A DNA stretch of 42,084 nt, from contig JAISZA010000027.1 of NCBI GenBank assembly GCA_031269535.1, positions 1-42,084 of the forward strand, given 5' to 3'. The position numbers were made by a program, and so were the translations under genes. This stretch comes from Tannerellaceae bacterium. Its GTDB lineage: Bacteria; Bacteroidota; Bacteroidia; Bacteroidales; Tannerellaceae. Positions 33,834-41,700 of the stretch are shown here, piece by piece (position 1 is the first letter of the stretch; every line of letters begins with the position of its first letter). The notes under the pieces were generated by a model. The model was not told the origin of the DNA and made no database searches. It was given only the letters and a program-made list of their open reading frames with translations.

Positions 33834-34316
33834 TTACAGCAATCCCGTCCCTGCTTTCCTTGTATTTTTCTTTTTCATGAAGCCATTCCACGATTTCACC
33901 ATCGTATTCTCATAATACATAATCCCGTTTATCGTAGCGGTATCTCCCTTTCGGACGATGATTTCAAAGCCGTTGAGCGGTGTGTCTCCCATAGTGAGTT
34001 TTCTGTACAGCACATTCCTGTCCACATGTACGAGACCTTTGATTGCTCCTATATTGGCGACATCGTTTGATTCATAGACATAGTTTGATTCATAGACATA
34101 GTTGTAGCCGTCTATTCGCCGGATATCGTCTGTGAGGTTTATCCGGTCTCCATAGTCGTCGATAAACCACCATTTCAGTTCAATGCGTTCCGGGAATACC
34201 CTGAAATACATTTCCCCCATATTTCCTACACTCGTTCCCTCCTGGTTTACAAATTCATACGTGTATGTCCAATCTGCACTTTCAGAAAAGATATTCATTT
34301 GATCCGTTTTTTCCAT
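33834..34316 (-). CDS. Hypothetical protein with internal hexapeptide duplication
   Basis: 160 residues from the ATG at 34316; a frame from 34370 would overlap the upstream gene. No signal peptide, membrane helix or known motif is seen. The sequence is rich in Tyr, Asn and Asp and looks beta-strand-rich. An exact 18-base tandem duplication at 34065-34100 gives two copies of a six-residue unit (YVYESN). The end is basic (KKKNTRKAG). It lies 35 bases after a small membrane protein gene in the same direction, in a unit begun by the FtsB/DivIC-like gene. Function unknown. Confidence 0.6.
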   Translation of the reverse strand: MEKTDQMNIFSESADWTYTYEFVNQEGTSVGNMGEMYFRVFPERIELKWWFIDDYGDRINLTDDIRRIDGYNYVYESNYVYESNDVANIGAIKGLVHVDRNVLYRKLTMGDTPLNGFEIIVRKGDTATINGIMYYENTMVKSWNGFMKKKNTRKAGTGLL

Positions 34317-34350
34317 ATTCTCAATAAAATAAAATAAAGCAATAAGCAAT

Positions 34351-34674
34351 CTATTCTTTACGCACAACAAAGGCGGTATATAATTGGAGAATAGCCGCGA
34401 TGCTCAGGCACAGAATCCATTCATTCTGATGTTTAAACATAAATACCGAGGCGACAAGCATCAGCAGGCCGGCTATTACATTCAATCTCTGCAGGCGGCG
34501 GAAGCGGATTCCTGCGTGTTTCACCGGAGTTGTCAGATGGCAGACAGCTATACCGGCAGCGCCCAAAGCAAATAAATAAGGAGCAAAAAATACTTTTGTC
34601 AGATAACACACAGCTCCGCTTAACAGGAATACAGCGGAGCAGTTAAAGATAAGTGTCCGTATTTGTTGATTCAT
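34351..34674 (-). CDS. Small membrane protein of unknown function
   Basis: 107 residues from the ATG at 34674; a GTG at 34680 would add two residues and overlap the preceding stop. Four hydrophobic segments are visible: about 8-25 (TLIFNCSAVFLLSGAVCY), 27-44, 64-79 (LNVIAGLLMLVASVFMF) and 84-101, so it is probably a four-helix inner-membrane protein with a basic cytosolic loop (HAGIRFRRLQRLN). No family was recognised. It begins two bases after the stop of the FtsB/DivIC-like gene, so the two are translated together. Confidence 0.6.
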   Translation of the reverse strand: MNQQIRTLIFNCSAVFLLSGAVCYLTKVFFAPYLFALGAAGIAVCHLTTPVKHAGIRFRRLQRLNVIAGLLMLVASVFMFKHQNEWILCLSIAAILQLYTAFVVRKE

Positions 34675-34676
34675 TC

Positions 34677-34979
34677 TCACTCTTTAATGATAAATATATC
34701 TTCATCGGGCCTTTTCATGAGGTATTCCTCACGTGCAAAGCGTTCGAGCCCTTCTTTGTTCGTACGGAGATCAGTCAGTTTCTTCCGGTTCATCTCAATT
34801 TCGTTTTTGTATTGCTCTATCTCTTTCTCCAGCGAATGTATTTTCTCATCATACAGATAGCGTTTATATAAATTGCTCTCTCCCTCCGTAAAAGTAAGAG
34901 CAAGAAAGACGATCGTTACAAACCAGTAAGCGTTTATTTTAGAGAGGTATTTGTTATAAAACTCTTTTATACGAAACAT
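34677..34979 (-). CDS. FtsB/DivIC-type septum formation initiator
   Basis: 100 residues from the ATG at 34979, the usual size. Longer frames run into the dnaX gene and are rejected. A short basic N-terminus precedes one membrane helix (YWFVTIVFLALTF, about 18-32). A coiled coil with heptad-like Leu/Ile/Glu spacing follows at about 45-80 (IHSLEKEIEQYKNEIEMNRKKLTDLRTN). The end block GLERFAREEYLMKRPDEDIFII is the family's signature. In other bacteria these proteins join FtsL and FtsQ in the divisome. It is divergent from dnaX, and their promoters are interlocked. Confidence 0.88.
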   Translation of the reverse strand: MFRIKEFYNKYLSKINAYWFVTIVFLALTFTEGESNLYKRYLYDEKIHSLEKEIEQYKNEIEMNRKKLTDLRTNKEGLERFAREEYLMKRPDEDIFIIKE

Positions 34980-34996
34980 AAGCCTTCGTTTTTTTG

Positions 34997-35004
34997 CAAA
35001 GATA
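34997..35004 (-). promoter_or_regulatory. -7 box of the FtsB/DivIC-like gene
   Basis: The minus strand reads TATCTTTG. It forms a perfect 8-bp inverted repeat with the plus-strand -7 box of dnaX at 35020-35027. Confidence 0.55.
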
Positions 35005-35019
35005 AATGAATTATTTTTA

Positions 35020-35027
35020 TATCTTTG
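35020..35027 (+). promoter_or_regulatory. -7 box of dnaX
   Basis: TATCTTTG, an exact match, 24 bases before the dnaX ATG. Only 15 bases separate it from the opposing -7 box. Confidence 0.55.
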
Positions 35028-35050
35028 TGTGAATAATAAAAAAATAACAG

Positions 35051-36745
35051 ATGGACAATTATATCGTATCGGCAAGGAAATACCGTCCTTCCACCTTTCG
35101 CAGTGTCGTTGGACAGAAATCACTTACTACCACTTTAAAGAACGCCATATCCAATAATAAACTGGCGCATGCATACCTCTTCTGCGGGCCCAGGGGAGTG
35201 GGGAAGACATCCTGTGCACGTATCTTCGCCAAAACGATAAATTGCCTGAATCCGGCAGCAGAAAGGGAAGCCTGCAATGTCTGCGAATCCTGCCAGGCTT
35301 TCGACGAACAACGCTCCTATAATATCCACGAATTAGATGCCGCATCCAATAACTCAGTAGATGATATCCGCGCCCTTATCGATCAGGTGCGCATTCCGCC
35401 GGCTATCGGAAAATACAAAGTGTTTATCATTGACGAGGTACATATGCTGAGCTCCTCAGCATTCAATGCTTTCCTCAAGACACTGGAAGAGCCTCCGCAG
35501 CACGCGCTCTTCATCCTTGCCACGACCGAGAAGCATAAGGTGCTGCCTACCATCCTGTCGCGTTGCCAGATTTACGATTTCTCACGTATCTCCATTGCCT
35601 GTATGGTGGAACATCTGGAATACGTAGCCGGGCAGGAAGGGGTGACTGCCGAACCCGAAGCGCTGAACGTCATTGCCCAGAAAGCCGACGGCGGTATGCG
35701 CGATGCCTTATCTATCTTCGACCAGGTCGTCAGCTTCACAAACGGAAATATAACCTATCAGTCGGTAATTGACAACCTGAACGTACTCGATTACGAATAT
35801 TACTTCCGCCTCACGGAGCATATACTGACAAATAGTGTGAGACAAGCCATTCTCACACTGAACGAAATACTAAGCAAAGGATTCGACGGGCAGAATATCA
35901 TCACCGGCTTAGCCTCCCATTTCCGCGATCTGTTAGTATGTAAAGACGAAGCAACCCTCATCCTGTTTGAAGTAGGCGCTTCCATACGGGAACGGTATAA
36001 AGAGACAGCCAGACGCTGCCCCGACCGGCTTCTGTATAAAGCTATCGAAATAACCAATCAATGCGATCTGAATTACCGCCTCAGCCGCAATAAGCGACTG
36101 CTGCTGGAGCTTACCCTGATCCAGCTCTGTCAGCTGACGCAACCACTAACCCCCGACGACAATAAAAAAAAACTTCTGATTGAACCAGTTGGCCTCTCCG
36201 GAGAACAACGACAACAACAGTCGCCGTCGCAGGTAGCTGCCGTTGTGACGACACAACTGCCGGCAGGCAAGCCGGCAGCTACAACGGCCGCTCCACCCAT
36301 ATCCACCTCTTTAAAGAAAATAGGAAAGGAGGAGGAGAAAAAAGCGGGAGAGAAACAACAGGGGGCTACGGAAAAAGAACAACTGCATGCTTTCGGAATA
36401 GCAGACCTGCTTAAGTGGTGGGACGCATACGCAGAACAGAAGGGAGGGAATGCATACCTGAAAGGCATCATGGCTAACTGCAAACCTGTTTTGCAGGAGA
36501 ACTATTATTTCGAAGTCGCTGTACATAATCCCGGACAACAAGACGAACTGCTGAACGACAGCGTAAAACTGCTGCCTTTCCTGCGCCGGCACCTGAAGAA
36601 CAGCCGGATTCAAATGCGCATCCGGATCAGCGAAACCAATGAGAAAAAACTGGCTTATACCTCTTCCGAGAAATACGAACACCTGCTGAGCATCAACCCG
36701 CTCCTCGGCAGGCTGAAAGAAGAATTTAATCTTATATTAGACTGA
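35051..36745 (+). CDS. dnaX: DNA polymerase III subunit gamma/tau (clamp loader ATPase)
   Basis: 564 residues. The AAA+ module has Walker A GPRGVGKTS (46-54), the zinc cysteines C65, C75, C78 and C81, the Walker B/DEAD-like DEVH (129-131 region) and the sensor/arginine finger SRC (170-172). The clamp-loader collar ends near 365. The tau-like extension begins with three Lys codons (372-374) that form a run of nine A. After that come a low-complexity Gln/Ala/Thr/Lys linker (375-445) and a C-terminal domain (FGIADLLKWWDAYAEQ..., about 450-560) as in other Bacteroidota. It loads the sliding clamp and ties the replisome together. Confidence 0.95.
   Translation: MDNYIVSARKYRPSTFRSVVGQKSLTTTLKNAISNNKLAHAYLFCGPRGVGKTSCARIFAKTINCLNPAAEREACNVCESCQAFDEQRSYNIHELDAASNNSVDDIRALIDQVRIPPAIGKYKVFIIDEVHMLSSSAFNAFLKTLEEPPQHALFILATTEKHKVLPTILSRCQIYDFSRISIACMVEHLEYVAGQEGVTAEPEALNVIAQKADGGMRDALSIFDQVVSFTNGNITYQSVIDNLNVLDYEYYFRLTEHILTNSVRQAILTLNEILSKGFDGQNIITGLASHFRDLLVCKDEATLILFEVGASIRERYKETARRCPDRLLYKAIEITNQCDLNYRLSRNKRLLLELTLIQLCQLTQPLTPDDNKKKLLIEPVGLSGEQRQQQSPSQVAAVVTTQLPAGKPAATTAAPPISTSLKKIGKEEEKKAGEKQQGATEKEQLHAFGIADLLKWWDAYAEQKGGNAYLKGIMANCKPVLQENYYFEVAVHNPGQQDELLNDSVKLLPFLRRHLKNSRIQMRIRISETNEKKLAYTSSEKYEHLLSINPLLGRLKEEFNLILD
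36164..36172 (+). promoter_or_regulatory. dnaX: Candidate slippage/frameshift site (A9) in dnaX
   Basis: Nine A fill codons 372-374. If one A is lost, the message reads Asn-Phe and stops, giving 375 residues. If one is gained, or the ribosome shifts back by one, it reads Thr-Ser-Asp and stops, giving 377 residues. The cut falls just after the clamp-loader collar, where gamma should end. Nine A is also the length of the transcriptional slippage site known in Thermus thermophilus dnaX. Confidence 0.55.
36257..36278 (+). other. 8-bp GC-rich hairpin within dnaX
   Basis: CTGCCGGC (36257-36264) and GCCGGCAG (36271-36278) pair around AGGCAA. It is 84 bases after the A9 run, too far for a classic frameshift stimulator; it may simply reflect the Pro/Ala/Gly codons there. 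Confidence 0.35.
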
Positions 36746-36763
36746 CCGACAGCCGGAATACTT

Positions 36764-38440
36764 ATGTGTAAATACAACTACCTCATCCTTTGTCTGCTTT
36801 TATTTGCGATTAAAACTCTCCATGCCCAGGAATTGCAGAATCCGTTCGGTTTCCCGGCTTTGCTTAGCGGAAACTTCGGTGAGTTGCGCAGCGACCATTT
36901 TCATGCCGGGCTCGACTTCAAAACCCAGGGAGTGGAAGGCAAGCCTGTCCATGCCGTAGAGGATGGCTATGTCGTGCGCATAGTCGTAAGCCCATGGGGA
37001 TACGGTAAGGCCCTTTACCTGAACCATCCCGGCGGGATAACTACGGTGTATGGCCATTTGCAGCAGTTTGCCGACCGACTGGCTGTTTATGTCAAAGAAC
37101 AGCAGTATGCGCAGGAAAGTTTCAGCATCGACCTCACATTCCCTCCGGAACAATTCCCCGTGCGCAAAGGACAGCCGGTTGCCCTGGCCGGCAATTCCGG
37201 AAGCTCGGCAGGCCCTCATCTGCATTTTGAGGTACGGAATACAGAAACAGGCATATTATACGACCCGCTGGAATACTACAAAGACCAGATTAAAGACAGC
37301 CGGCCTCCCAAAATAGAGGGCTTTATGGTCTATCCCATCGAAGGTCTGGGAGTCGTAAACGGTAAAAAACAGAAAAAAGAAATCAAACTGCCCGTCACCG
37401 GAAACAGCAGGCAGACGCCCGGCGATACCATTGAAGCCTGGGGAGAGATCGGCCTGGCGGTAAAAGCATACGATTATATGAACGGTACATCCAATATCTA
37501 CGGAGTGCGACGATTGGCAATGGCCATCGACAGCCAGGCGGTCTTCAGCAGTAATATCGACCGTTTTTCGCCCGGAGAGAGCCGGTATATCAATAGTTTT
37601 ATCGACTATGAAGCCTGGAAAGAACGCCGCACATTCTATATGAAAACATTCATGGAGCCGGGCAATCAGCTGAGTTTCATTCAAAGCATCGGCCGGGGAA
37701 TCATCCGTATCAACGAAGAGCGGACTTACCGGATTACTTTCCGCCTGCGGGATATCTACGGGAACCTGGCACAATATACGCTTCCGGTTAAAGGAAAAAA
37801 ACAACTCATCCCGGCCCCCGATACAGAGGGAGAGTACTTCCACTGGAAAAGCGGGAATCGCTTCGGAGCCAAAGGTATCCGCCTGTTTTTACCTGCCGGC
37901 TGCCTGTACGACGATATCTACTTCCGTTATGCCGCAGACGAAAACCCTGCGGGAGCAGCCGCCACCCATACCCTGCACAAGCCCGGTATCGCACTGCATA
38001 AAGAGGCGCAGCTCGCGCTCCGGCTGCAGGATACGCCTGCCGGTAAGCAGAAATACGGTATCGTACGTACGCATAATAAACGAACGGCCTGGATAGGGGG
38101 CACTTACCGAAACGGATGGATAGAAGCCGGTATCCGCGAATTCGGCGATTATACGATTATGCAGGATACACGTCCTCCCCTCATTACGGCTGTCAATCCT
38201 TCCTCCTGGATAAGCAGCCGCCGCATCACGCTCCGTATCTCTGACAACCTGAGCGGCATACAAACCTTCCGGGGCGAAATAGACGGACAATTTGTCCTTT
38301 TTGAGTTCGACGGAAAAAAAAATCTCGTCACCTATCGCTTCGACACAACCCGCCTTACACGAGGCAATCATAAACTCATATTTACCGTCGCCGACGCCTG
38401 TGGCAACCGGGCAGAATATAATCATGCATTTATTTGGTAA
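36764..38440 (+). CDS. M23-family (LytM-type) zinc metallopeptidase
   Basis: 558 residues, with a signal peptide ending near TLHAQ (22). The LytM domain (about 28-165) has the zinc ligands His47 and Asp51 in HFHAGLDFK and His154 in PHLHFEV (152-154 HLH), with a further active-site His98 in VYGHLQ. All are intact, so it should be an active endopeptidase cutting peptidoglycan cross-links. About 390 further residues form beta-rich domains; the last 90 (SWISSRRITLRISDNLSGIQTFRGEIDGQFVLFEFD) resemble immunoglobulin-like folds. It starts 19 bases after dnaX and may be co-transcribed. Confidence 0.9.
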   Translation: MCKYNYLILCLLLFAIKTLHAQELQNPFGFPALLSGNFGELRSDHFHAGLDFKTQGVEGKPVHAVEDGYVVRIVVSPWGYGKALYLNHPGGITTVYGHLQQFADRLAVYVKEQQYAQESFSIDLTFPPEQFPVRKGQPVALAGNSGSSAGPHLHFEVRNTETGILYDPLEYYKDQIKDSRPPKIEGFMVYPIEGLGVVNGKKQKKEIKLPVTGNSRQTPGDTIEAWGEIGLAVKAYDYMNGTSNIYGVRRLAMAIDSQAVFSSNIDRFSPGESRYINSFIDYEAWKERRTFYMKTFMEPGNQLSFIQSIGRGIIRINEERTYRITFRLRDIYGNLAQYTLPVKGKKQLIPAPDTEGEYFHWKSGNRFGAKGIRLFLPAGCLYDDIYFRYAADENPAGAAATHTLHKPGIALHKEAQLALRLQDTPAGKQKYGIVRTHNKRTAWIGGTYRNGWIEAGIREFGDYTIMQDTRPPLITAVNPSSWISSRRITLRISDNLSGIQTFRGEIDGQFVLFEFDGKKNLVTYRFDTTRLTRGNHKLIFTVADACGNRAEYNHAFIW

Positions 38441-38458
38441 TATAAGCGGGGTTTTGCT

Positions 38459-38466
38459 TAAATTTG
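38459..38466 (+). promoter_or_regulatory. -7 box of the NahK-like kinase gene
   Basis: TAAATTTG is an exact -7 match beginning 19 bases after the stop of the M23 peptidase gene. It lies 27 bases before the ATG at 38493 and rules out the TTG at 38478 as too close. Confidence 0.5.
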
Positions 38467-38492
38467 TGTCCGATTAATTGAATAATATAACG

Positions 38493-39593
38493 ATGTATAT
38501 GATGAAAACAAATGAACAGTACTTACAGATTCTCAAACAGTTTCAACAGGATGACGCGATCGTTTCAGTAGAACCTTTCGGCAACGGACATATCAACGAT
38601 ACCCTGAAAGCCAGTACCGCCGGCGGAGAAGCGAAATATATCTTACAACGGATCAATCATCACATATTTACGAATGTGGATATGCTCCAGCAGAATATAC
38701 ACATTGTCACTTCGCATATACGGAATAAACTGGAAGCACGCGGCGAAACGGATATCGACCGGAAGGTACTGACTTTTCTTCCTGCCGGAGACGGTAAATA
38801 CTACTATTCCGACGGCGAAAGCTACTGGCGGGTATGCCTCTTCATCCCACGCAGCCGGAGCTATGAGGCTATCACCCCCGAACTATCGTATCAGGCGGGA
38901 AGGGCGTTTGGCGATTTTCAATCTATGCTTTCCGATATACCGGAAGGCAAGCTGGGCGAAACAATCCCGGATTTTCATAATATGGAATTCCGCCTGCGGC
39001 AGTTTCACGATGCCTTGAAAGCCGACGCCGCCGGGCGTGCCCGTGAGGTAAAAGACCTGACGGAAGAAATAGAAAAACGAGCGAAAGCAATGTGCATACA
39101 GGAGGAGCTATACCGCGCAGGCAAACTGAAGAAACGCATCAACCACTGCGACACCAAAGTCAATAACGTCATGTTCGACGAAGACGGGAAAGTGCTCTGT
39201 GTCATCGACCTGGATACGGTAATGCCCGGCTTCGTACTCTCCGACATAGGCGACTTTATTCGTACAGGTGCCAATACCGGAGCGGAAGACGAGGAAGACC
39301 TGAGTAAGGTATCAGTAAATATGGAACTATTCGAGGCATATACACAAGGATATATGGAGACGGCCTGCTCTTTTCTCACCCCGCTGGAAATAAGCCTGCT
39401 CCCCTACGGCGGACGGCTGCTCACGTATATGCAAACCGTTCGCTTCCTGACCGATTACCTCAATGGAGATACTTACTACAAGACCCATCACCCGAAGCAT
39501 AACCTGCAACGCACCCAGGCGCAGTTCAGGCTGCTTCAGAGTCTGGAAGCTCATACCGGAGAAATGGATACATTCATCAAGAAATGGTTATAA
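38493..39593 (+). CDS. Aminoglycoside-phosphotransferase-fold sugar kinase, NahK-like (predicted N-acetylhexosamine 1-kinase)
   Basis: 366 residues from the ATG at 38493; ATGs at 38499 and 38502 are also possible. The kinase fold has an N-lobe glycine-rich GNGHINDTLK near residue 25. The catalytic loop HCDTKVNNVMFD is followed by the metal-binding VIDLDTVMPGFVLSDIGDFIRTGANTGAEDE. This block is very close to what I recall of bifidobacterial NahK (HNDTKLNNVM..., DLDTVMPG...). NahK phosphorylates N-acetylglucosamine, N-acetylgalactosamine or related sugars at C1 in host-glycan salvage. That function is inferred; it is not an antibiotic-resistance enzyme. A lipoprotein gene follows after 4 bases. 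Confidence 0.8.
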   Translation: MYMMKTNEQYLQILKQFQQDDAIVSVEPFGNGHINDTLKASTAGGEAKYILQRINHHIFTNVDMLQQNIHIVTSHIRNKLEARGETDIDRKVLTFLPAGDGKYYYSDGESYWRVCLFIPRSRSYEAITPELSYQAGRAFGDFQSMLSDIPEGKLGETIPDFHNMEFRLRQFHDALKADAAGRAREVKDLTEEIEKRAKAMCIQEELYRAGKLKKRINHCDTKVNNVMFDEDGKVLCVIDLDTVMPGFVLSDIGDFIRTGANTGAEDEEDLSKVSVNMELFEAYTQGYMETACSFLTPLEISLLPYGGRLLTYMQTVRFLTDYLNGDTYYKTHHPKHNLQRTQAQFRLLQSLEAHTGEMDTFIKKWL

Positions 39594-39597
39594 TCCT

Positions 39598-40515
39598 ATG
39601 AAACACTACTTCTATGCCCGGACATTGGCTGCCGGGCTACTCCTGCTTACTTTTGTAAATTGTTCTGAAGAAAGTACCGGAAACGGCGACGGGACGAGCG
39701 GCAACCCGATTGTTCCGGGTGAACAGGTACTGCGTTCTTTTGAAGACAGATATCCCGAAGCAACTCAGGTAGTATGGGATATCGAAGAAGGGTATTATGT
39801 GGCCGATTTCGCCATTAATTCCCAGATGGCTTCCGCCTGGTTCGGAACAAACGGAGAATGGAGGCAGGGAAAAATACCTGCCTCTTATCACGGAGAGATC
39901 GAACCGGTTGTATCGGAAGCATTCGCACATACAGCCTATGCCAAATGGGAGATCAAAGAGGCTTATACACTCAACCGCAGAGAGCTAATGTCTGTTTACG
40001 CAATCAGTGTGACCAATAAGGAAATACTCTCTAACCTGTACTTCACCCGCTATGGCGATCTGATCAAGGTGATTGATGATGTGCACTACCGCATAGATGT
40101 CCCCATTACAATTCCCTCCGCTTTGCTGAGTGTGGTAAACAAGCTCTTTGCGAGTGTCGAAATCGTTGATATGACGATAATTGATGTCATCAACTCGGAA
40201 ATAAGCGTGGGATTAGTTGAAGAAGAAATTTACCTGACAGCTATATTCGACAAAAACTACGCATGGATAGTCAGTTTCTGGAATCTGACGCAGCAAACCC
40301 TGCCGCCTGTCGTATGGAACGGCTTTCAGGCATCCGCTTATTCCGGTCATACGCTCTCGCGCATACGAAAGATGCAAACAGCCACCGCCAGCACTTATCT
40401 ATTCTATCTCATAAAAGATAATAAGACGATGATTGCCGAATTCAACAGTCTGGGTCAGCTGACCAGTATCGTATCCCGGAACCACATCATGGCGAAATAC
40501 CTATTCCTGAGATAA
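39598..40515 (+). CDS. PepSY-like (DUF2874-type) lipoprotein
   Basis: 305 residues from the ATG at 39598, which lies four bases after the kinase stop. The frame is open far upstream but only through the kinase gene. The lipoprotein signal ends LLLLTFVNC, with the lipidated Cys at residue 20, followed by acidic residues typical of surface export. Residues 40-150 match the PepSY-like pattern (F..RYPEATQVVWDIEEGYYVADF..., AWFGTNGEWRQG..., AYAKWEIKEAYTLNR). The rest (150-305) has no clear family. The role is unknown; relatives were once named after a beta-lactamase inhibitor fold. Its end overlaps the convergent phosphopantetheinyl transferase gene by 61 bases. Confidence 0.75.
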   Translation: MKHYFYARTLAAGLLLLTFVNCSEESTGNGDGTSGNPIVPGEQVLRSFEDRYPEATQVVWDIEEGYYVADFAINSQMASAWFGTNGEWRQGKIPASYHGEIEPVVSEAFAHTAYAKWEIKEAYTLNRRELMSVYAISVTNKEILSNLYFTRYGDLIKVIDDVHYRIDVPITIPSALLSVVNKLFASVEIVDMTIIDVINSEISVGLVEEEIYLTAIFDKNYAWIVSFWNLTQQTLPPVVWNGFQASAYSGHTLSRIRKMQTATASTYLFYLIKDNKTMIAEFNSLGQLTSIVSRNHIMAKYLFLR

Positions 40516-41093
40516 TGCAGCCTATACGTGGCAGCCTGAGGCGTACGGGTCTCCCTTGCAATCAGGCTGCCCGATTCCCCGCAGGGAAAGGGCAGGAGAT
40601 GCAGATGCCGCTGGAAATCCACATCCCGCCGGCCGATCAGTTTAAACAAGGTCTCCTTTGCACACCAGCAAAGGAGCAGATGTTCCGCCTCCTGTGCCGG
40701 GTCAATCATTTCTTCTTCTTCCGGATTCATGAAGCGGCTACGTACTTTTAATATGCGATCGCTGAGGTATTCGATATCCACCCCTGTGGGAGCGGCTTCG
40801 TTCACTGCGACGGCAGCATAGGCCCGGGTGTGCGAGATGCTGATATGCAGTGGGCTTTCCGGCAGATAAGGAGCGCCGTCCGGCCTATAGGCAACCGGGA
40901 GTTCTTCTCCCAGCAACTCTTTCAGCAATACGCGCGCGGCCAGCCATTCCTGTTTCCGTTTATCCGTCTGCATGCGAGCCAACGAAGGCAGGTAATCGTC
41001 CCGGCGATCCAGGCGTGAAAGCAGTTCATCCGGGCTTTCTTCTATTTTCCAGACGCCCCGGAGCGGCTCTGTATCTCTGAGGAACAAAGGCAT
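40455..41093 (-). CDS. 4'-phosphopantetheinyl transferase superfamily protein
   Basis: 212 residues, Sfp-like in layout. It carries the CoA-binding LHISISHTRAYAAVAV (82-97), the metal-binding GVDIE (104-108; Asp106, Glu108) and the second signature CWCAKETLFK (142-151; Trp143, Lys146, Glu147). It transfers phosphopantetheine from CoA to a carrier protein; the partner is not in the window. In Bacteroidota a transferase gene commonly follows gldD, as here, with 10 bases between. Its 3' end overlaps the convergent lipoprotein gene. Confidence 0.9.
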   Translation of the reverse strand: MPLFLRDTEPLRGVWKIEESPDELLSRLDRRDDYLPSLARMQTDKRKQEWLAARVLLKELLGEELPVAYRPDGAPYLPESPLHISISHTRAYAAVAVNEAAPTGVDIEYLSDRILKVRSRFMNPEEEEMIDPAQEAEHLLLCWCAKETLFKLIGRRDVDFQRHLHLLPFPCGESGSLIARETRTPQAATYRLHYLRNRYFAMMWFRDTILVS

Positions 41094-41103
41094 TACTTCG
41101 GCA

Positions 41104-41700
41104 TTACTTCTTCCACCTAAACGATTGAATCAGCTCGGTTATGTCGGCTTTGAGGTACCGGGTTACAGGCGCCAGCGAATCAGTCTGGGAAGAATGGTTG
41201 TATAGCAACGTTCCACGGAAAAAGTTCCGCACACTATCCGTCAGCGTAAACTGAACAGGAGAGGCCGGGGAACCCTCCGACTCATACAGCAAAGCATAGA
41301 TCTTTTCCTGCGGATTAGCATACGACTGCACCCGGATGGAGGAAGCGTTTCCGGCCTGACGCGCAATCAACCGGCGGGATTCCCCGAACACCTCTTCAAG
41401 CGTGGAAGGCCCCACCGGCAGATAGCTGCAATAAATACCGGCATCCAGCGAAGGATACGACAAGGTAATCCAACCAGCAGGACTGCCGGCGGGAGGAAAC
41501 TCTGCCCTGGCCAGAGAAGATACATGAAAAAAACAGGGAAGACTATCCGGCACAAGCAAGGTATAAACAGGCGGCGGCAGCTCAATACGGAAATAACCCC
41601 GTGGTTTCGGCGTATATTCCGAACACGACAGCCCCAGACACATCGCGGCGGCAATCCATAACATCCGGCTCCTCTCAGAACGGCAGATCGTCTTTTTCAT
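41104..41700 (-). CDS. gldD: GldD-like gliding-motility-associated lipoprotein
   Basis: 198 residues from the ATG at 41700, with a lipoprotein signal ending MCLGLSC (Cys26 or close). The mature start SEYTPKPRGYFRIELP is the GldD hallmark, and the middle (ISLSYPSLDAGIYCSYLPV-like) and end (FFRGTLLYNHSSQTDSLAPVTRYLKADITELIQSFRW) also fit. GldD was defined by gliding mutants of Flavobacterium but occurs in non-gliding gut Bacteroidota, where its role is unclear. The start lies inside the end of ssb (26-base overlap); the gldE gene often found between them is missing. Confidence 0.85.
   Translation of the reverse strand: MKKTICRSERSRMLWIAAAMCLGLSCSEYTPKPRGYFRIELPPPVYTLLVPDSLPCFFHVSSLARAEFPPAGSPAGWITLSYPSLDAGIYCSYLPVGPSTLEEVFGESRRLIARQAGNASSIRVQSYANPQEKIYALLYESEGSPASPVQFTLTDSVRNFFRGTLLYNHSSQTDSLAPVTRYLKADITELIQSFRWKK

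Noticed and set aside
36257..36278. Hairpin as stimulator of dnaX frameshifting
   Set aside because: It is 84 bases downstream of the A-run, whereas ribosomal stimulators lie within about 5-10 bases.
38493..39593. Aminoglycoside resistance gene
   Set aside because: The fold is shared, but the catalytic block fits NahK-like sugar kinases, and the genomic context is housekeeping.
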